NCBI GenBank assembly: GCA_001038565.1
Contig: LFJO01000006.1
Span: 430,180 to 494,179 of the forward strand
Direction: 5' to 3'
Length of the DNA: 64,000 nucleotides
Source of the DNA: Alkalihalobacillus pseudalcaliphilus
GTDB taxonomy: Bacteria > Bacillota > Bacilli > Bacillales > Bacillaceae_D
Below, piece after piece: positions 1 through 8,157 of this stretch. Under the pieces are notes generated by a model that worked only from the letters and a program-made list of their open reading frames with translations, was not told where the DNA came from and did not search any database. The first letter of the stretch is position 1, and each line of letters starts with the position of its first letter. A program made the translations under genes and the position numbers.

Positions 1-1677
1 ATTTTTCACTAATCTTGTAAATTCTCTTTCTGCTTCTTCAATGGCATCTGTACTAATCTCATCAATGAACTGATCGTATATCTCATCAAACTGATCCGGA
101 TCAGCCAAAATTACTTGTGGAATCCGAGTAAACATTGTATCCTGAGCTCTTTGGAAAGGAACGGCAATTGGAGAATCAGAATCATAATTGATTTCCCATC
201 CAGCACCATAAGGTCTTGGCTTAAATTCATCCTCCTGTGGATATAAATCTTTCCATATCTCAGCACCATAAGCAGCCAAAACTTCTTTTTCAACTTCTGT
301 ATAATCGGCAATGAGAGATTCTGGTGTATTGACCGTAAATGGTTGACCCGTGGAATCTAACACTCCGTCACCATAATGAGGCCCATATGCAGTAAATACA
401 TTAATACCTGTTCTTTCTCCAAAAGTACTGTCAGAACGTCGCTCTTCACGCTGCTCTTCCGTTAAATAGCGGTTCCCATCCTCATCTAATTGGTAATGTT
501 CTCCTTCAATACCCCAATTATTTAAGATTTGTGCTTCTTCGCTCGCCATCCAATCTAAAAATTTTATCGCTCGAACAGGGTCCGGATTATCAACCGAAAT
601 ACCAATTCCCCATGTAGATAAATATCCTGTTGGTTTAAAGTTTCCGTGCTTATAGCTTTCACCTAGTGTAACAGGGTAAACACCATGCATTCTATCTAAT
701 TTCCCATCTCCTCTTAAAGCTGTTTGTGTTTCAACAATAGACCAATCGGCATCAATCATACCTAGAACTCTTCCAGATGAAATTTTAGCTTTATATTGAT
801 CCTCTTGCTGAACAAAGCTTTCTGGGTCTAGTAACCCTTCTGCATTCATTTTATTTAACCATCTAAAATATTCTTTTTCTTCAGGACGTTTGTAATGTAA
901 CTTCGCTTCATAAGTATCTTGGTCAATGAACCACTCACCATCGTCAGGGGCCCCCGTTGCAAGGAAAGCAGGATTCGTAACAGAAATTAATAATCTCCAG
1001 TCATCAGCCAATAGTGTTAAAGGAATAGTTGGCTGACCATCGATTTCTGGATACATTTCATAATACGTTCTGATAGCGTTCTCAAAATCCTCTAATGTAT
1101 TAATTTCTGGGTAACCCAGCTCCTTCACCACAGCATGCTGCAACCAAAAACCATTACCAGGTGTTCGGTACTCTTGATCAACCGGATTCGTACCAATGAA
1201 ATAAATGGAGTCATCGTTTTCGCTCCATACCATTCTTTCTAAGTAATCTCCATAAACTTCTTTAATATTAGGAGCATGCTCTTCAATCAATGGTCTTAAA
1301 TCAACCATAGCACCTGCATCTACTAACAAATTCCCATCACCTTTTGGTAAGATAAAATCTGGAAATTCACCACCAGAAGCAAAAAGAGCTATTCTTTCTG
1401 AAGGGTCTCCTATAGCAAAGTCAGCTTCTAGACTTACACCTGTTGCTTTGTAAATTTCTTGCCCTATAGGTGAATCCATCCCATTCCAGTTTGGATTATT
1501 ATCTGCTGCAAACAAAGAAAAGGATATCGGCTCTAAATTACCATCTATTTCCACATCCTCATTGACGTTTCCATCATTATCATTAGCCACATCTGTATCA
1601 TTCGAACAAGCAACCATAAGTAAAACCATACTCATGATTAGAACTAATAACCCAAACCACTTTTTACCTATTCCCAT
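1..1677 (-). CDS. Extracellular sugar-binding lipoprotein of an ABC importer (LplA/YtcQ type), 3' end outside window
   Basis: Reading the minus strand from ATG at 1677 gives an unbroken frame to the window edge (about 559 codons, no stop yet). The N-terminus is a lipoprotein signal peptide with lipobox LMVAC, so the mature protein starts at a lipid-modified Cys on the outer membrane face, followed by an Asp/Asn/Glu-rich linker. The rest is a long family-1 type solute-binding protein of the LplA/YtcQ group that accompanies LplB/LplC permeases. It lies 80 bp downstream of the two permease genes in the same orientation, so it is the third gene of the importer. It probably captures an oligosaccharide released by the GH5/GH42/GH95 enzymes upstream. 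Substrate is inferred from context only. The C-terminus and any further gene of the operon are not visible. Confidence 0.9.
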   Translation of the reverse strand, partial: MGIGKKWFGLLVLIMSMVLLMVACSNDTDVANDNDGNVNEDVEIDGNLEPISFSLFAADNNPNWNGMDSPIGQEIYKATGVSLEADFAIGDPSERIALFASGGEFPDFILPKGDGNLLVDAGAMVDLRPLIEEHAPNIKEVYGDYLERMVWSENDDSIYFIGTNPVDQEYRTPGNGFWLQHAVVKELGYPEINTLEDFENAIRTYYEMYPEIDGQPTIPLTLLADDWRLLISVTNPAFLATGAPDDGEWFIDQDTYEAKLHYKRPEEKEYFRWLNKMNAEGLLDPESFVQQEDQYKAKISSGRVLGMIDADWSIVETQTALRGDGKLDRMHGVYPVTLGESYKHGNFKPTGYLSTWGIGISVDNPDPVRAIKFLDWMASEEAQILNNWGIEGEHYQLDEDGNRYLTEEQREERRSDSTFGERTGINVFTAYGPHYGDGVLDSTGQPFTVNTPESLIADYTEVEKEVLAAYGAEIWKDLYPQEDEFKPRPYGAGWEINYDSDSPIAVPFQRAQDTMFTRIPQVILADPDQFDEIYDQFIDEISTDAIEEAEREFTRLVKN

Positions 1678-1757
1678 TCAAAATACCTCCCCTTTTTCTA
1701 TCAGTATCTATCCTTACTTTCCTATTATTCTATAAATTCGGAAAGTAAAAACCATGT

Positions 1758-2681
1758 TTACTTGATCGCCCCTAACGTCATTCCCTTTACAAAGTATTTT
1801 TGTAAAAACGGGTACACTAATAAAATAGGGACTATCGTAACGATTGTAATAGCCATTCTAATGGACTCTGGTGAAACTCTATTAACTAAGTCTGCACCTT
1901 GTCCTCCTCTTGTTGCATCAATTCCTGCACTTGTTGCCGTATTTTGAAGTATTTTCATTAATTCATACTGTAAAGTTGTTAGGGCCGGATTGGCACTATT
2001 ATAAATGTACGTATCAAACCACATATTCCATTGCATAACCGCGATAAATAAGGCTATGGTCGCCAATACTGGCTTACAAATTGGCAAGATAATTCGCCAA
2101 TAAATGGTGAAATCATTCGCACCATCTATTTTGGCTGACTCTTGTAAAGCAATTGGTAACGTATCCATAAATGAGCGGATAATAATGATGTTCCAAGCAC
2201 TTGCAAGGAGTGGCAAAATATAAACAGCAAACGTATTAATTAAACCTAAATCTCTCATTAGCATAAATGTTGGAATTAAACCTCCACTAAAAAACATCGT
2301 TAATACAATAACGGTAGAAACAAATCCACGAGCTTGGAAATCTTTTCGTGATAATGTATAAGCAACCATCGAACAAACAAAAAGACCTATAACGGTACCA
2401 ATGACTGTTCGTAATACAGAATTTATAAAACCTGTAACTAAGCTATCATATCTTAAAATGACGGCAAAATTATCAAAAGTCCATTCCCTTGGCCATATAT
2501 ATATCCCTCCGCGAACCGTATCTGTTGAATCATTTAAAGCTATCGCTAAAACATTAAGAAACGGATATAACATAACAACGACTACTAAAATCATAAAAAA
2601 ATAATTCGCTACCTCAAATACCTTTTCTGCGGGTGTCATTCTGTTTAAACGTTTTCTTTTTTTCATCTTGGTCACCCCCAC
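1758..2681 (-). CDS. Carbohydrate ABC transporter permease, LplC/YtcP type
   Basis: 307-residue inner-membrane permease, one half of the membrane channel of a family-1 carbohydrate importer. Six hydrophobic segments are visible, and the cytoplasmic EAA loop that docks the ATPase lies at about residues 181-200 (ESAKIDGAND then LP). Length and sequence match the LplC/YtcP group, which works with a separate, often distant, MsmX-like ATPase; no ATPase is encoded here, as expected for that group. Its start abuts the stop of the LplB-like gene (1 bp apart), so the two are translationally close and surely co-transcribed. The annotated start MGVTK precedes a second Met (residue 6). Confidence 0.93.
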   Translation of the reverse strand: MGVTKMKKRKRLNRMTPAEKVFEVANYFFMILVVVVMLYPFLNVLAIALNDSTDTVRGGIYIWPREWTFDNFAVILRYDSLVTGFINSVLRTVIGTVIGLFVCSMVAYTLSRKDFQARGFVSTVIVLTMFFSGGLIPTFMLMRDLGLINTFAVYILPLLASAWNIIIIRSFMDTLPIALQESAKIDGANDFTIYWRIILPICKPVLATIALFIAVMQWNMWFDTYIYNSANPALTTLQYELMKILQNTATSAGIDATRGGQGADLVNRVSPESIRMAITIVTIVPILLVYPFLQKYFVKGMTLGAIK

Positions 2682-3647
2682 TTACATTACGCTCGTATTG
2701 GAATACCGTTTAAAGACACCATTGGCTACTAGTAAAAGAAAAATACTTACTAATGAATTAAAAATACTTATGGCCGTCCCATATGAGTAACGCCCCATTC
2801 CAATACCATAGTTAAGTGCATATAGCTCCAAAACCTCAGAATATTCACGAACCATCGAATTTCCTAATAGTAATTGTCTCTCAAAACCAATACTAATTAA
2901 ATTACCGATTGATAAAATTAAAATAACTAGAATAGTTGGTCTTATACCTGGCAGTGTGATATGCCAAATCCTTCTGAAACGACCAGCACCATCTACACGT
3001 GCAGCTTCATATAATTGTGGGTCGACACCAGCCATCGCCGCTAAGAAAATAATGGAGTTCCACCCCATTTGTTTCCACACATCCGAGGCCGTCAATATAT
3101 ACCAAAACCACTCACCCTTAGCCATAAATTGTATAGGATTATCTATGAGGTTTAACCCCATTAATAATTCATTAACAATTCCACCATCAGTTGAAAGTAC
3201 TTTGGTGACAATTCCAGCAACAACGACCCAAGAAACGAAATGTGGCAAATACGAAATCGTCTGAACAGAGCGCTTAAATATTGAATCTCGTAATTCATTT
3301 AATAAAACAGCAAATATAATGGGAATCGTGAATCCAGCAATTAATAATAAAACACTCATGGCTAATGTGTTACGCAAGACTAAAAAGAAATGAGGGTCAT
3401 TAAACAACTCAATGAAATGAGCAAATCCAACCCACTCTTGTTCAAAAAAAGCTCTTCCTGGCCTAAAATTTTGAAAAGCCATTGTCCAACCCCATACGGG
3501 TAAATAGTTAAAGATAAATACATAAATCACGACTGGGATAGACATAAAATAAAGGATTTTTTGCTTCTTCATTGTTTTCCAGAAATTCTTTTTCTTTTTT
3601 GGTATTACTAGACTCTCGTCGGTTTCCGTAGAAACTTTCAATGCCAT
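2682..3647 (-). CDS. Carbohydrate ABC transporter permease, LplB/YtcP-partner type
   Basis: 321-residue permease, the partner of the LplC-like protein downstream. A charged N-terminal tail (about 30 residues with KKKK) precedes six membrane segments. The EAA loop is at about residues 214-234 (YEAARVDGAG, then TLPGI). Upstream, GGGGGAGAT provides the ribosome site at normal spacing. It is the first gene of the importer operon. The 900-bp gap before it contains repeats rather than a visible promoter motif, so the operon is probably driven from the region next to 3650-3700. The response regulator encoded upstream belongs to the YesN group, whose members usually control just such an adjacent importer. 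Confidence 0.93.
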   Translation of the reverse strand: MALKVSTETDESLVIPKKKKNFWKTMKKQKILYFMSIPVVIYVFIFNYLPVWGWTMAFQNFRPGRAFFEQEWVGFAHFIELFNDPHFFLVLRNTLAMSVLLLIAGFTIPIIFAVLLNELRDSIFKRSVQTISYLPHFVSWVVVAGIVTKVLSTDGGIVNELLMGLNLIDNPIQFMAKGEWFWYILTASDVWKQMGWNSIIFLAAMAGVDPQLYEAARVDGAGRFRRIWHITLPGIRPTILVILILSIGNLISIGFERQLLLGNSMVREYSEVLELYALNYGIGMGRYSYGTAISIFNSLVSIFLLLVANGVFKRYSNTSVM

Positions 3648-3959
3648 CTCCCCCTCTATATCCTCATTTTAATAAAGATATTACGGGTAAAATACCTCAA
3701 GGATTAAGTCGAAATTCATGTTAAAATTGCAGAAATGTATCCGATTACACTCCTTATCTGAAGCACCTCTGAATGTTTATTCTTCCATACAAACCACACG
3801 CCAGAGCAACAATATTATTTTTATGTGAAAGTTGATGCTGATGCTCATTTGCAGAGCTTTGTTCACTGCTAATTCTCAAGTTTAGAATCAATCTTACAAA
3901 AATGATTAAAATGATTAAGACAAAAAACAAAGTGAATAAAAAGCCATCAAGTTAAGGGC

Positions 3960-4125
3960 AAAATCCCACTTTTTAAACAGTTGGTCCGTTTACAACTCCA
4001 TCACCATTAGGAGTCCACACGACCAAAAAGGGAGCAGCGTTCTGTTAAGTTCTATCACAAAATGGAGGACCGGCTAACTTCAAGGCACTAACTATCACCC
4101 TTAAGTACACGTTCATATAAAAACC
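3960..4125. repeat. Intergenic repeat, module M1 (about 165 bp)
   Basis: One copy of a dispersed module that also occurs at 16090-16253 and 26697-26868 (inverted), 50040-50205, 56630-56805 and in part at 52080-52150. Conserved landmarks in order are CAGTTGGTCCGTTTACAACT, TCACCATTAGGAGTC, CCAAAAAGGGAGCAG, GGATGACCAGCTAACTTCA and the closing TTTCATATAAAA. No protein-like frame is conserved between copies. Confidence 0.75.
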
Positions 4126-4152
4126 CACATGGCGAAGCTCGTTCACTTTGCC

Positions 4153-4553
4153 ATGAAAGTGTGGTTCTGCTTTTTAACTGGTGGCTTTTCATTCATAAAC
4201 GGTTTTGAGGATTCTCACGCTTTGCCATAATCCCGTCACTTTTTAGGAAGGAGCTCGCAAGAGCTTTCCTAAAAAATTCAGCGCACCGCACAACCAGCCA
4301 CAACCAACCAAAAAAATGTATAGTAACTCATCAGGATTAGTATCTAACATCCAAGTGTTTTTGGACCGTTAGCCAAGCTTGCTTGGCTACTTCACGCATT
4401 TGCGTGAAGTTTTGAAAATCGAAATGAACCTTCAGACGAATTCATTCGTCTGTGAGGTCAGTTCGATTTTCAAAAACGGACCAAAAACAAAGACCGAAAG
4501 GTCAAGTTAACTTGAGAAATGAGCACCACCCATGTAAATTTCATATAAAAAAG
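4153..4553. repeat. Intergenic repeat, module M4 with a cloverleaf-like palindrome
   Basis: Starts at ATGAAAGTGTGG and ends at TTTCATATAAAA. A second long copy lies at 37490-37740 and a short one at 21775-21905. It contains TAGGAAGGAGCTCGCAAGAG-type palindromes and, at 4358-4487, a nested set of perfect inverted repeats closed by GGACCGTT / AACGGACC: 4371-4388, 4389-4410, 4411-4474 and, inside the last, 4433-4452. The copies at 37 kb and 21.8 kb lack most of this nested part. Together with the M1 copy this fills the 900-bp gap between the transporter operon and the response regulator gene; no gene is seen there. Confidence 0.75.
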
Positions 4554-4570
4554 CCCCTCTTTAGGAGCTT
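4545..4570 (-). terminator. Intrinsic terminator of the response regulator gene
   Basis: On the minus strand, AAGCTCCT-AAAG-AGGGGCTT followed by TTTTTA. The 5' arm overlaps the last codons and stop of the gene, a compact arrangement. Confidence 0.8.
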
Positions 4571-6123
4571 TTCTCTTGGATAGAATATTTATTTTTTCTA
4601 CGATATTCTGACGGGGAAAATCCAACATATTTTTTGAATTTCAAATGAAAATAATCAACATTTTTATACCCGACTACCTCTGCAACCTGGTAAACCTTAA
4701 GTCCCTCTAATAAGAAACGTTTTGCATGTTTAACACGGACCTTGTCCAAATAAGTATTAAAATACTCACCTGTATAATTTTTGAAAACCTTGCCTAAATA
4801 AGCACTATTATAATTTAAAATATCAGCTAATTTCTCAAGCTTTAAGTTTTCATTATACTTAGTATCAATTAAGATGATTAACCTTTTTAACTGGTCATCA
4901 GTTTGTTCAAAGTCAAATTCACTAATCATTTGGTCGAAAATGGACGCTAGGAAATTTTGTAATTCCTCATAATGACGAAATTGAAAAATACTCGCTACTT
5001 CTTTTGATAACTGTGTTAGAAAAACTTCTTTCTGTGGCTTTGCTTGCTGCAGCTTGGATAATAAAATGGATAGTGCTGCCACATAAGTTTGTTTTAAGTT
5101 TTCTTCAGAGTAAAAGTGTTCAATGGACTGATGTATATGGTTAAGAGTTAGAGGTACTGTTGATAATTCTCCCATTTCAATGGCTAAAAATAATCGTTCA
5201 ATTAAATCTTGAAACTTATAATTGAACGGTTTTTCTAATGGATGGGCTACTTCATTTCCCCTTATCAGAAGTGTACCACTTTCAAAGAAAAAACGCTTTT
5301 TGATTAAATGGAGGGCAACATGATAAGAATCTCGTAATTTCTCTAACGTCCCCACACATGTTCCAAGGGCAGCTGTATAAGGTAAATCAGTTTGTTCAAC
5401 CACTACTTTTAGTTTTTCATATAAGGCAATCACTTCATTCCCTTTAAACACTTCACAATTACATAGACAACCAATATAACTTTCCTCTTGAAAAATCATT
5501 ACATTCCGTTCATCGTCAACCTTTTTTTTGAAAATTTGTTTAATCTCATAAAGGTGTGTATGTTCAAGCTCAGATTCTCCAAATCCAAATAAGAGAACCT
5601 GATATCGCTTCCATTTCAATTGGTATTTCTCAGAAAGTTGATTGTTTACTTGTGCATTCCCTTGTTTTTTATCAAATAACAATGAAAGCAGGACCTGTTC
5701 TCTTAAAAAATCATTGTCCCTGAGTGTAAGCTGATGTACTTCGTTTTCTTTATCTAGTTCATTTTTTATATCTTTTAATATAGGTATTAGTGCATCCTCA
5801 TCAATCGGCTTTAACAAATAATCCGCTACTTGATATTGAATCGCCTTTTGGGCATAATGAAAATCGGCAAAACCAGTCACAATAAGACATTGAATTCTTT
5901 GGTCAAACTGCCGAACCTGTTGAATTAATTCTAATCCATCCATCCCTGCCATTCGAATATCAGAGATGATTAAATCAAACCTTTCATTTTGGCAAAGCTT
6001 TAGGGCAGTCTGACCGTCTCGTGCGAGTTCACCTATATAAAATCCATATTCTTCCCATGGAATGATTGCTTTTAGACCTTCTCTTACTGTTGCTTCATCA
6101 TCTACAATCAATACTTTATACAT
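4561..6123 (-). CDS. AraC-type response regulator of the YesN group
   Basis: About 520 residues from ATG 6123 (MYKVLIVDDE). This start has GAGGTGG six bases upstream; the upstream in-frame GTG lies inside that site. Domains: receiver at 1-120 with the acidic pair DD, phospho-acceptor Asp about 55 (in SDIRM) and Lys about 105 (LLKP); a long middle region with no clear family; two AraC-type helix-turn-helix motifs in the last 100 residues ending near FSPSEYR. This is the DNA-binding half of a two-component system with the kinase encoded 41 bp upstream. Such pairs sense an extracellular sugar and switch on the neighbouring importer and glycosidase genes; the target here is inferred from position. 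Confidence 0.93.
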   Translation of the reverse strand: MYKVLIVDDEATVREGLKAIIPWEEYGFYIGELARDGQTALKLCQNERFDLIISDIRMAGMDGLELIQQVRQFDQRIQCLIVTGFADFHYAQKAIQYQVADYLLKPIDEDALIPILKDIKNELDKENEVHQLTLRDNDFLREQVLLSLLFDKKQGNAQVNNQLSEKYQLKWKRYQVLLFGFGESELEHTHLYEIKQIFKKKVDDERNVMIFQEESYIGCLCNCEVFKGNEVIALYEKLKVVVEQTDLPYTAALGTCVGTLEKLRDSYHVALHLIKKRFFFESGTLLIRGNEVAHPLEKPFNYKFQDLIERLFLAIEMGELSTVPLTLNHIHQSIEHFYSEENLKQTYVAALSILLSKLQQAKPQKEVFLTQLSKEVASIFQFRHYEELQNFLASIFDQMISEFDFEQTDDQLKRLIILIDTKYNENLKLEKLADILNYNSAYLGKVFKNYTGEYFNTYLDKVRVKHAKRFLLEGLKVYQVAEVVGYKNVDYFHLKFKKYVGFSPSEYRRKNKYSIQEKSS

Positions 6124-6164
6124 GCTTTCCACCTCACATCATGTAGTCTTACTATTCACAAGTC

Positions 6165-7952
6165 CTAATCATTTAAAGGAATTAAAAAGGAAATATCAGT
6201 ACCTATGTTTTTGTCACTACGAATCACCAAACCTTTTCCTGTCTTATAGGTGAGTAGCAGGCGATCATGAACATTTTTTAATCCTATCCGTTCCTGTCCA
6301 TTCGCATAATGTTTAGTGAGTGCCTCATAGATGTCTTCTTTTCTTTGCTCTGTGATACCTATACCATTATCTATCACTTGAATAAGTAAATTCTCCCCAC
6401 TTTTCTTAGCCTTTACAAAGACCTTTCCTCCTTCTAGCTTTCTCTCTAATCCGTGTATGACCGCATTCTCTACTAAAGGCTGAATAATGAGAGGTGGTAT
6501 CGGAACATTGTTGAGCCCTGGCTCAATGTCGAGTTCAAACTGCAAGCGTTCTTCAAATCTAAATTTTTGTATTTCTAAATACGCCCTTACCATTTCTAGT
6601 TCTTGCTCAAGTGGAACCATGCCACCCCCAACTTCTATACTAATTCTTAGTAACTTCCCTAACCTTTTAACGATATGAGCAACCTCTCTATCCCCGTTCA
6701 TTAATGACTTCATCCGGATCGTCTCTAACGTATTGAATAGAAAATGAGGATTAATTTGACTAGCTAACATTTTTAATTTAATTTCATTTTGACTTTTCTC
6801 TAACACTCTCTTCTCTTCATTTTTCATCTCTACTTCATCCACTAGCTCTTGCAGGTTGAGGGTCATCTCGTTAAATTGCCTCGATAATTGTCCAATTTCA
6901 TCATTACCAGTAACAGGAGAATAAGTGGATAGATGACCTTTAGAAACTTTTTGCATTTGATTACTTAAGCTCGATAATCTTTTTGAAAGTAAGAATGACA
7001 CACTATAAACAAGAATAAGAGCAATAACAATACTAATGGAAATGACCATAACACCTAATCTAACAAGGTGATTTGACCCTTCCATAATTTCTTCATCTGT
7101 TATAAATGAAACGACACGTAAATCATTCACGCTATTAGGTAAGCTTAATGTATCAACAATTAAATGGGATGGCTTGCCGAATATTACCTCCTTAAACACA
7201 CCTGTATCACCTTCTATTAATTTAGGTGAATTGGTGATATCATCTAAGTTTTTTTCTAGCCATTCTTGATTATTTGATGCGACTATATTATGTTCAGAGT
7301 CTAATAGAAATAATGGTTTTGACTCTTGTGCGAGAATACCATTTAGCATACGTGAATTTATTTCAATAACTAATACACCTGAGGATTGCGACTCTGCAAA
7401 ATAAAGCATTCTTGTGATACTGAACTTCTTTTCATCGTGGCTATTTTCATTCTCAACTAATCGGAAACTCATATGCCCCTTTTTGTTCATTGCCTCTTGA
7501 TACCACAACTGTTTCACGACTTCGCTTTGTTCATTAACAGGAATGAACGTCCAATTATTTAACAGAGTCTCGTTTTCGACATACAAACGAATCGATTCTA
7601 TTTCGTTATAATATCTCGTATGACTGTCGAAGAACGTATAATTCCGATAAGCTGTTACAATATCAAACCGATTTTCATATTGTGTATTGACTAAGTCTTT
7701 TAATCGTTGGTCAACAAAAAGCGAATGAGAAACATACACAGGTGGAATTAGGACATCCGATATCCTTGCACGAATTCTCGTCATATCAGAAGTCGTTTGT
7801 TCAAGTGCATTTTCTAAAGCATTTTTTCTCAATTCATCCGTTAGAAAAATACCAACAATTAAAACGGGAATAAAGACGACCACAACAAATGATATAACTA
7901 ACTTTGTTCGTAGCTTCATATTATTAACTTTTGAAATCAGATATTTTTTCAT
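6165..7952 (-). CDS. Sensor histidine kinase of the YesM group
   Basis: 595 residues. Membrane segment at about 18-38, extracytoplasmic sensor region 39-298 (dCache-like in length), second membrane segment 299-321, HAMP linker to about 375, then the phospho-acceptor motif with His about 403 (SQINPHFLFNTLE) and a HATPase_c domain with N (LVENAVIHG) and G (DNGIGI) boxes. The His motif is that of the LytS/YesM family (His_kinase PF06580). It pairs with the YesN-type regulator downstream. A perfect match to the CcpA site consensus lies just upstream (7979-7992), suggesting that the sensor is turned down when preferred sugars are present. Confidence 0.94.
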   Translation of the reverse strand: MKKYLISKVNNMKLRTKLVISFVVVVFIPVLIVGIFLTDELRKNALENALEQTTSDMTRIRARISDVLIPPVYVSHSLFVDQRLKDLVNTQYENRFDIVTAYRNYTFFDSHTRYYNEIESIRLYVENETLLNNWTFIPVNEQSEVVKQLWYQEAMNKKGHMSFRLVENENSHDEKKFSITRMLYFAESQSSGVLVIEINSRMLNGILAQESKPLFLLDSEHNIVASNNQEWLEKNLDDITNSPKLIEGDTGVFKEVIFGKPSHLIVDTLSLPNSVNDLRVVSFITDEEIMEGSNHLVRLGVMVISISIVIALILVYSVSFLLSKRLSSLSNQMQKVSKGHLSTYSPVTGNDEIGQLSRQFNEMTLNLQELVDEVEMKNEEKRVLEKSQNEIKLKMLASQINPHFLFNTLETIRMKSLMNGDREVAHIVKRLGKLLRISIEVGGGMVPLEQELEMVRAYLEIQKFRFEERLQFELDIEPGLNNVPIPPLIIQPLVENAVIHGLERKLEGGKVFVKAKKSGENLLIQVIDNGIGITEQRKEDIYEALTKHYANGQERIGLKNVHDRLLLTYKTGKGLVIRSDKNIGTDISFLIPLND

Positions 7953-7978
7953 AACATTCCCCTATATCTTATCCACAA

Positions 7979-7992
7979 AGAAAACGCTTTCA
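7979..7992 (-). promoter_or_regulatory. Candidate CcpA cre site before the sensor kinase gene
   Basis: TGAAAGCGTTTTCT on the minus strand fits the cre consensus TGWAARCGYTWNCW at all positions. It is 27 bp upstream of the kinase start codon, where CcpA would block the promoter or act as a roadblock. Confidence 0.6.
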
Positions 7993-8157
7993 TTAATGGT
8001 GTAAAATAGGTGCTTATCGTTATTTTATCGAAAGGAGATGTAAAAATATACACCAAAAATGATGAACAAAATCATATAATAATTAGTGATTCATTTATAA
8101 AAAGACACTTCCCTTTAGAGTAGCCTAAAGAAAAGCAGCTTTAACCATCATAGCCCT

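Noticed and set aside
4358..4487. tRNA gene suggested by the cloverleaf shape
   Set aside because: No T-loop or D-loop signatures, arms are too long and perfect, and no CCA-type acceptor.
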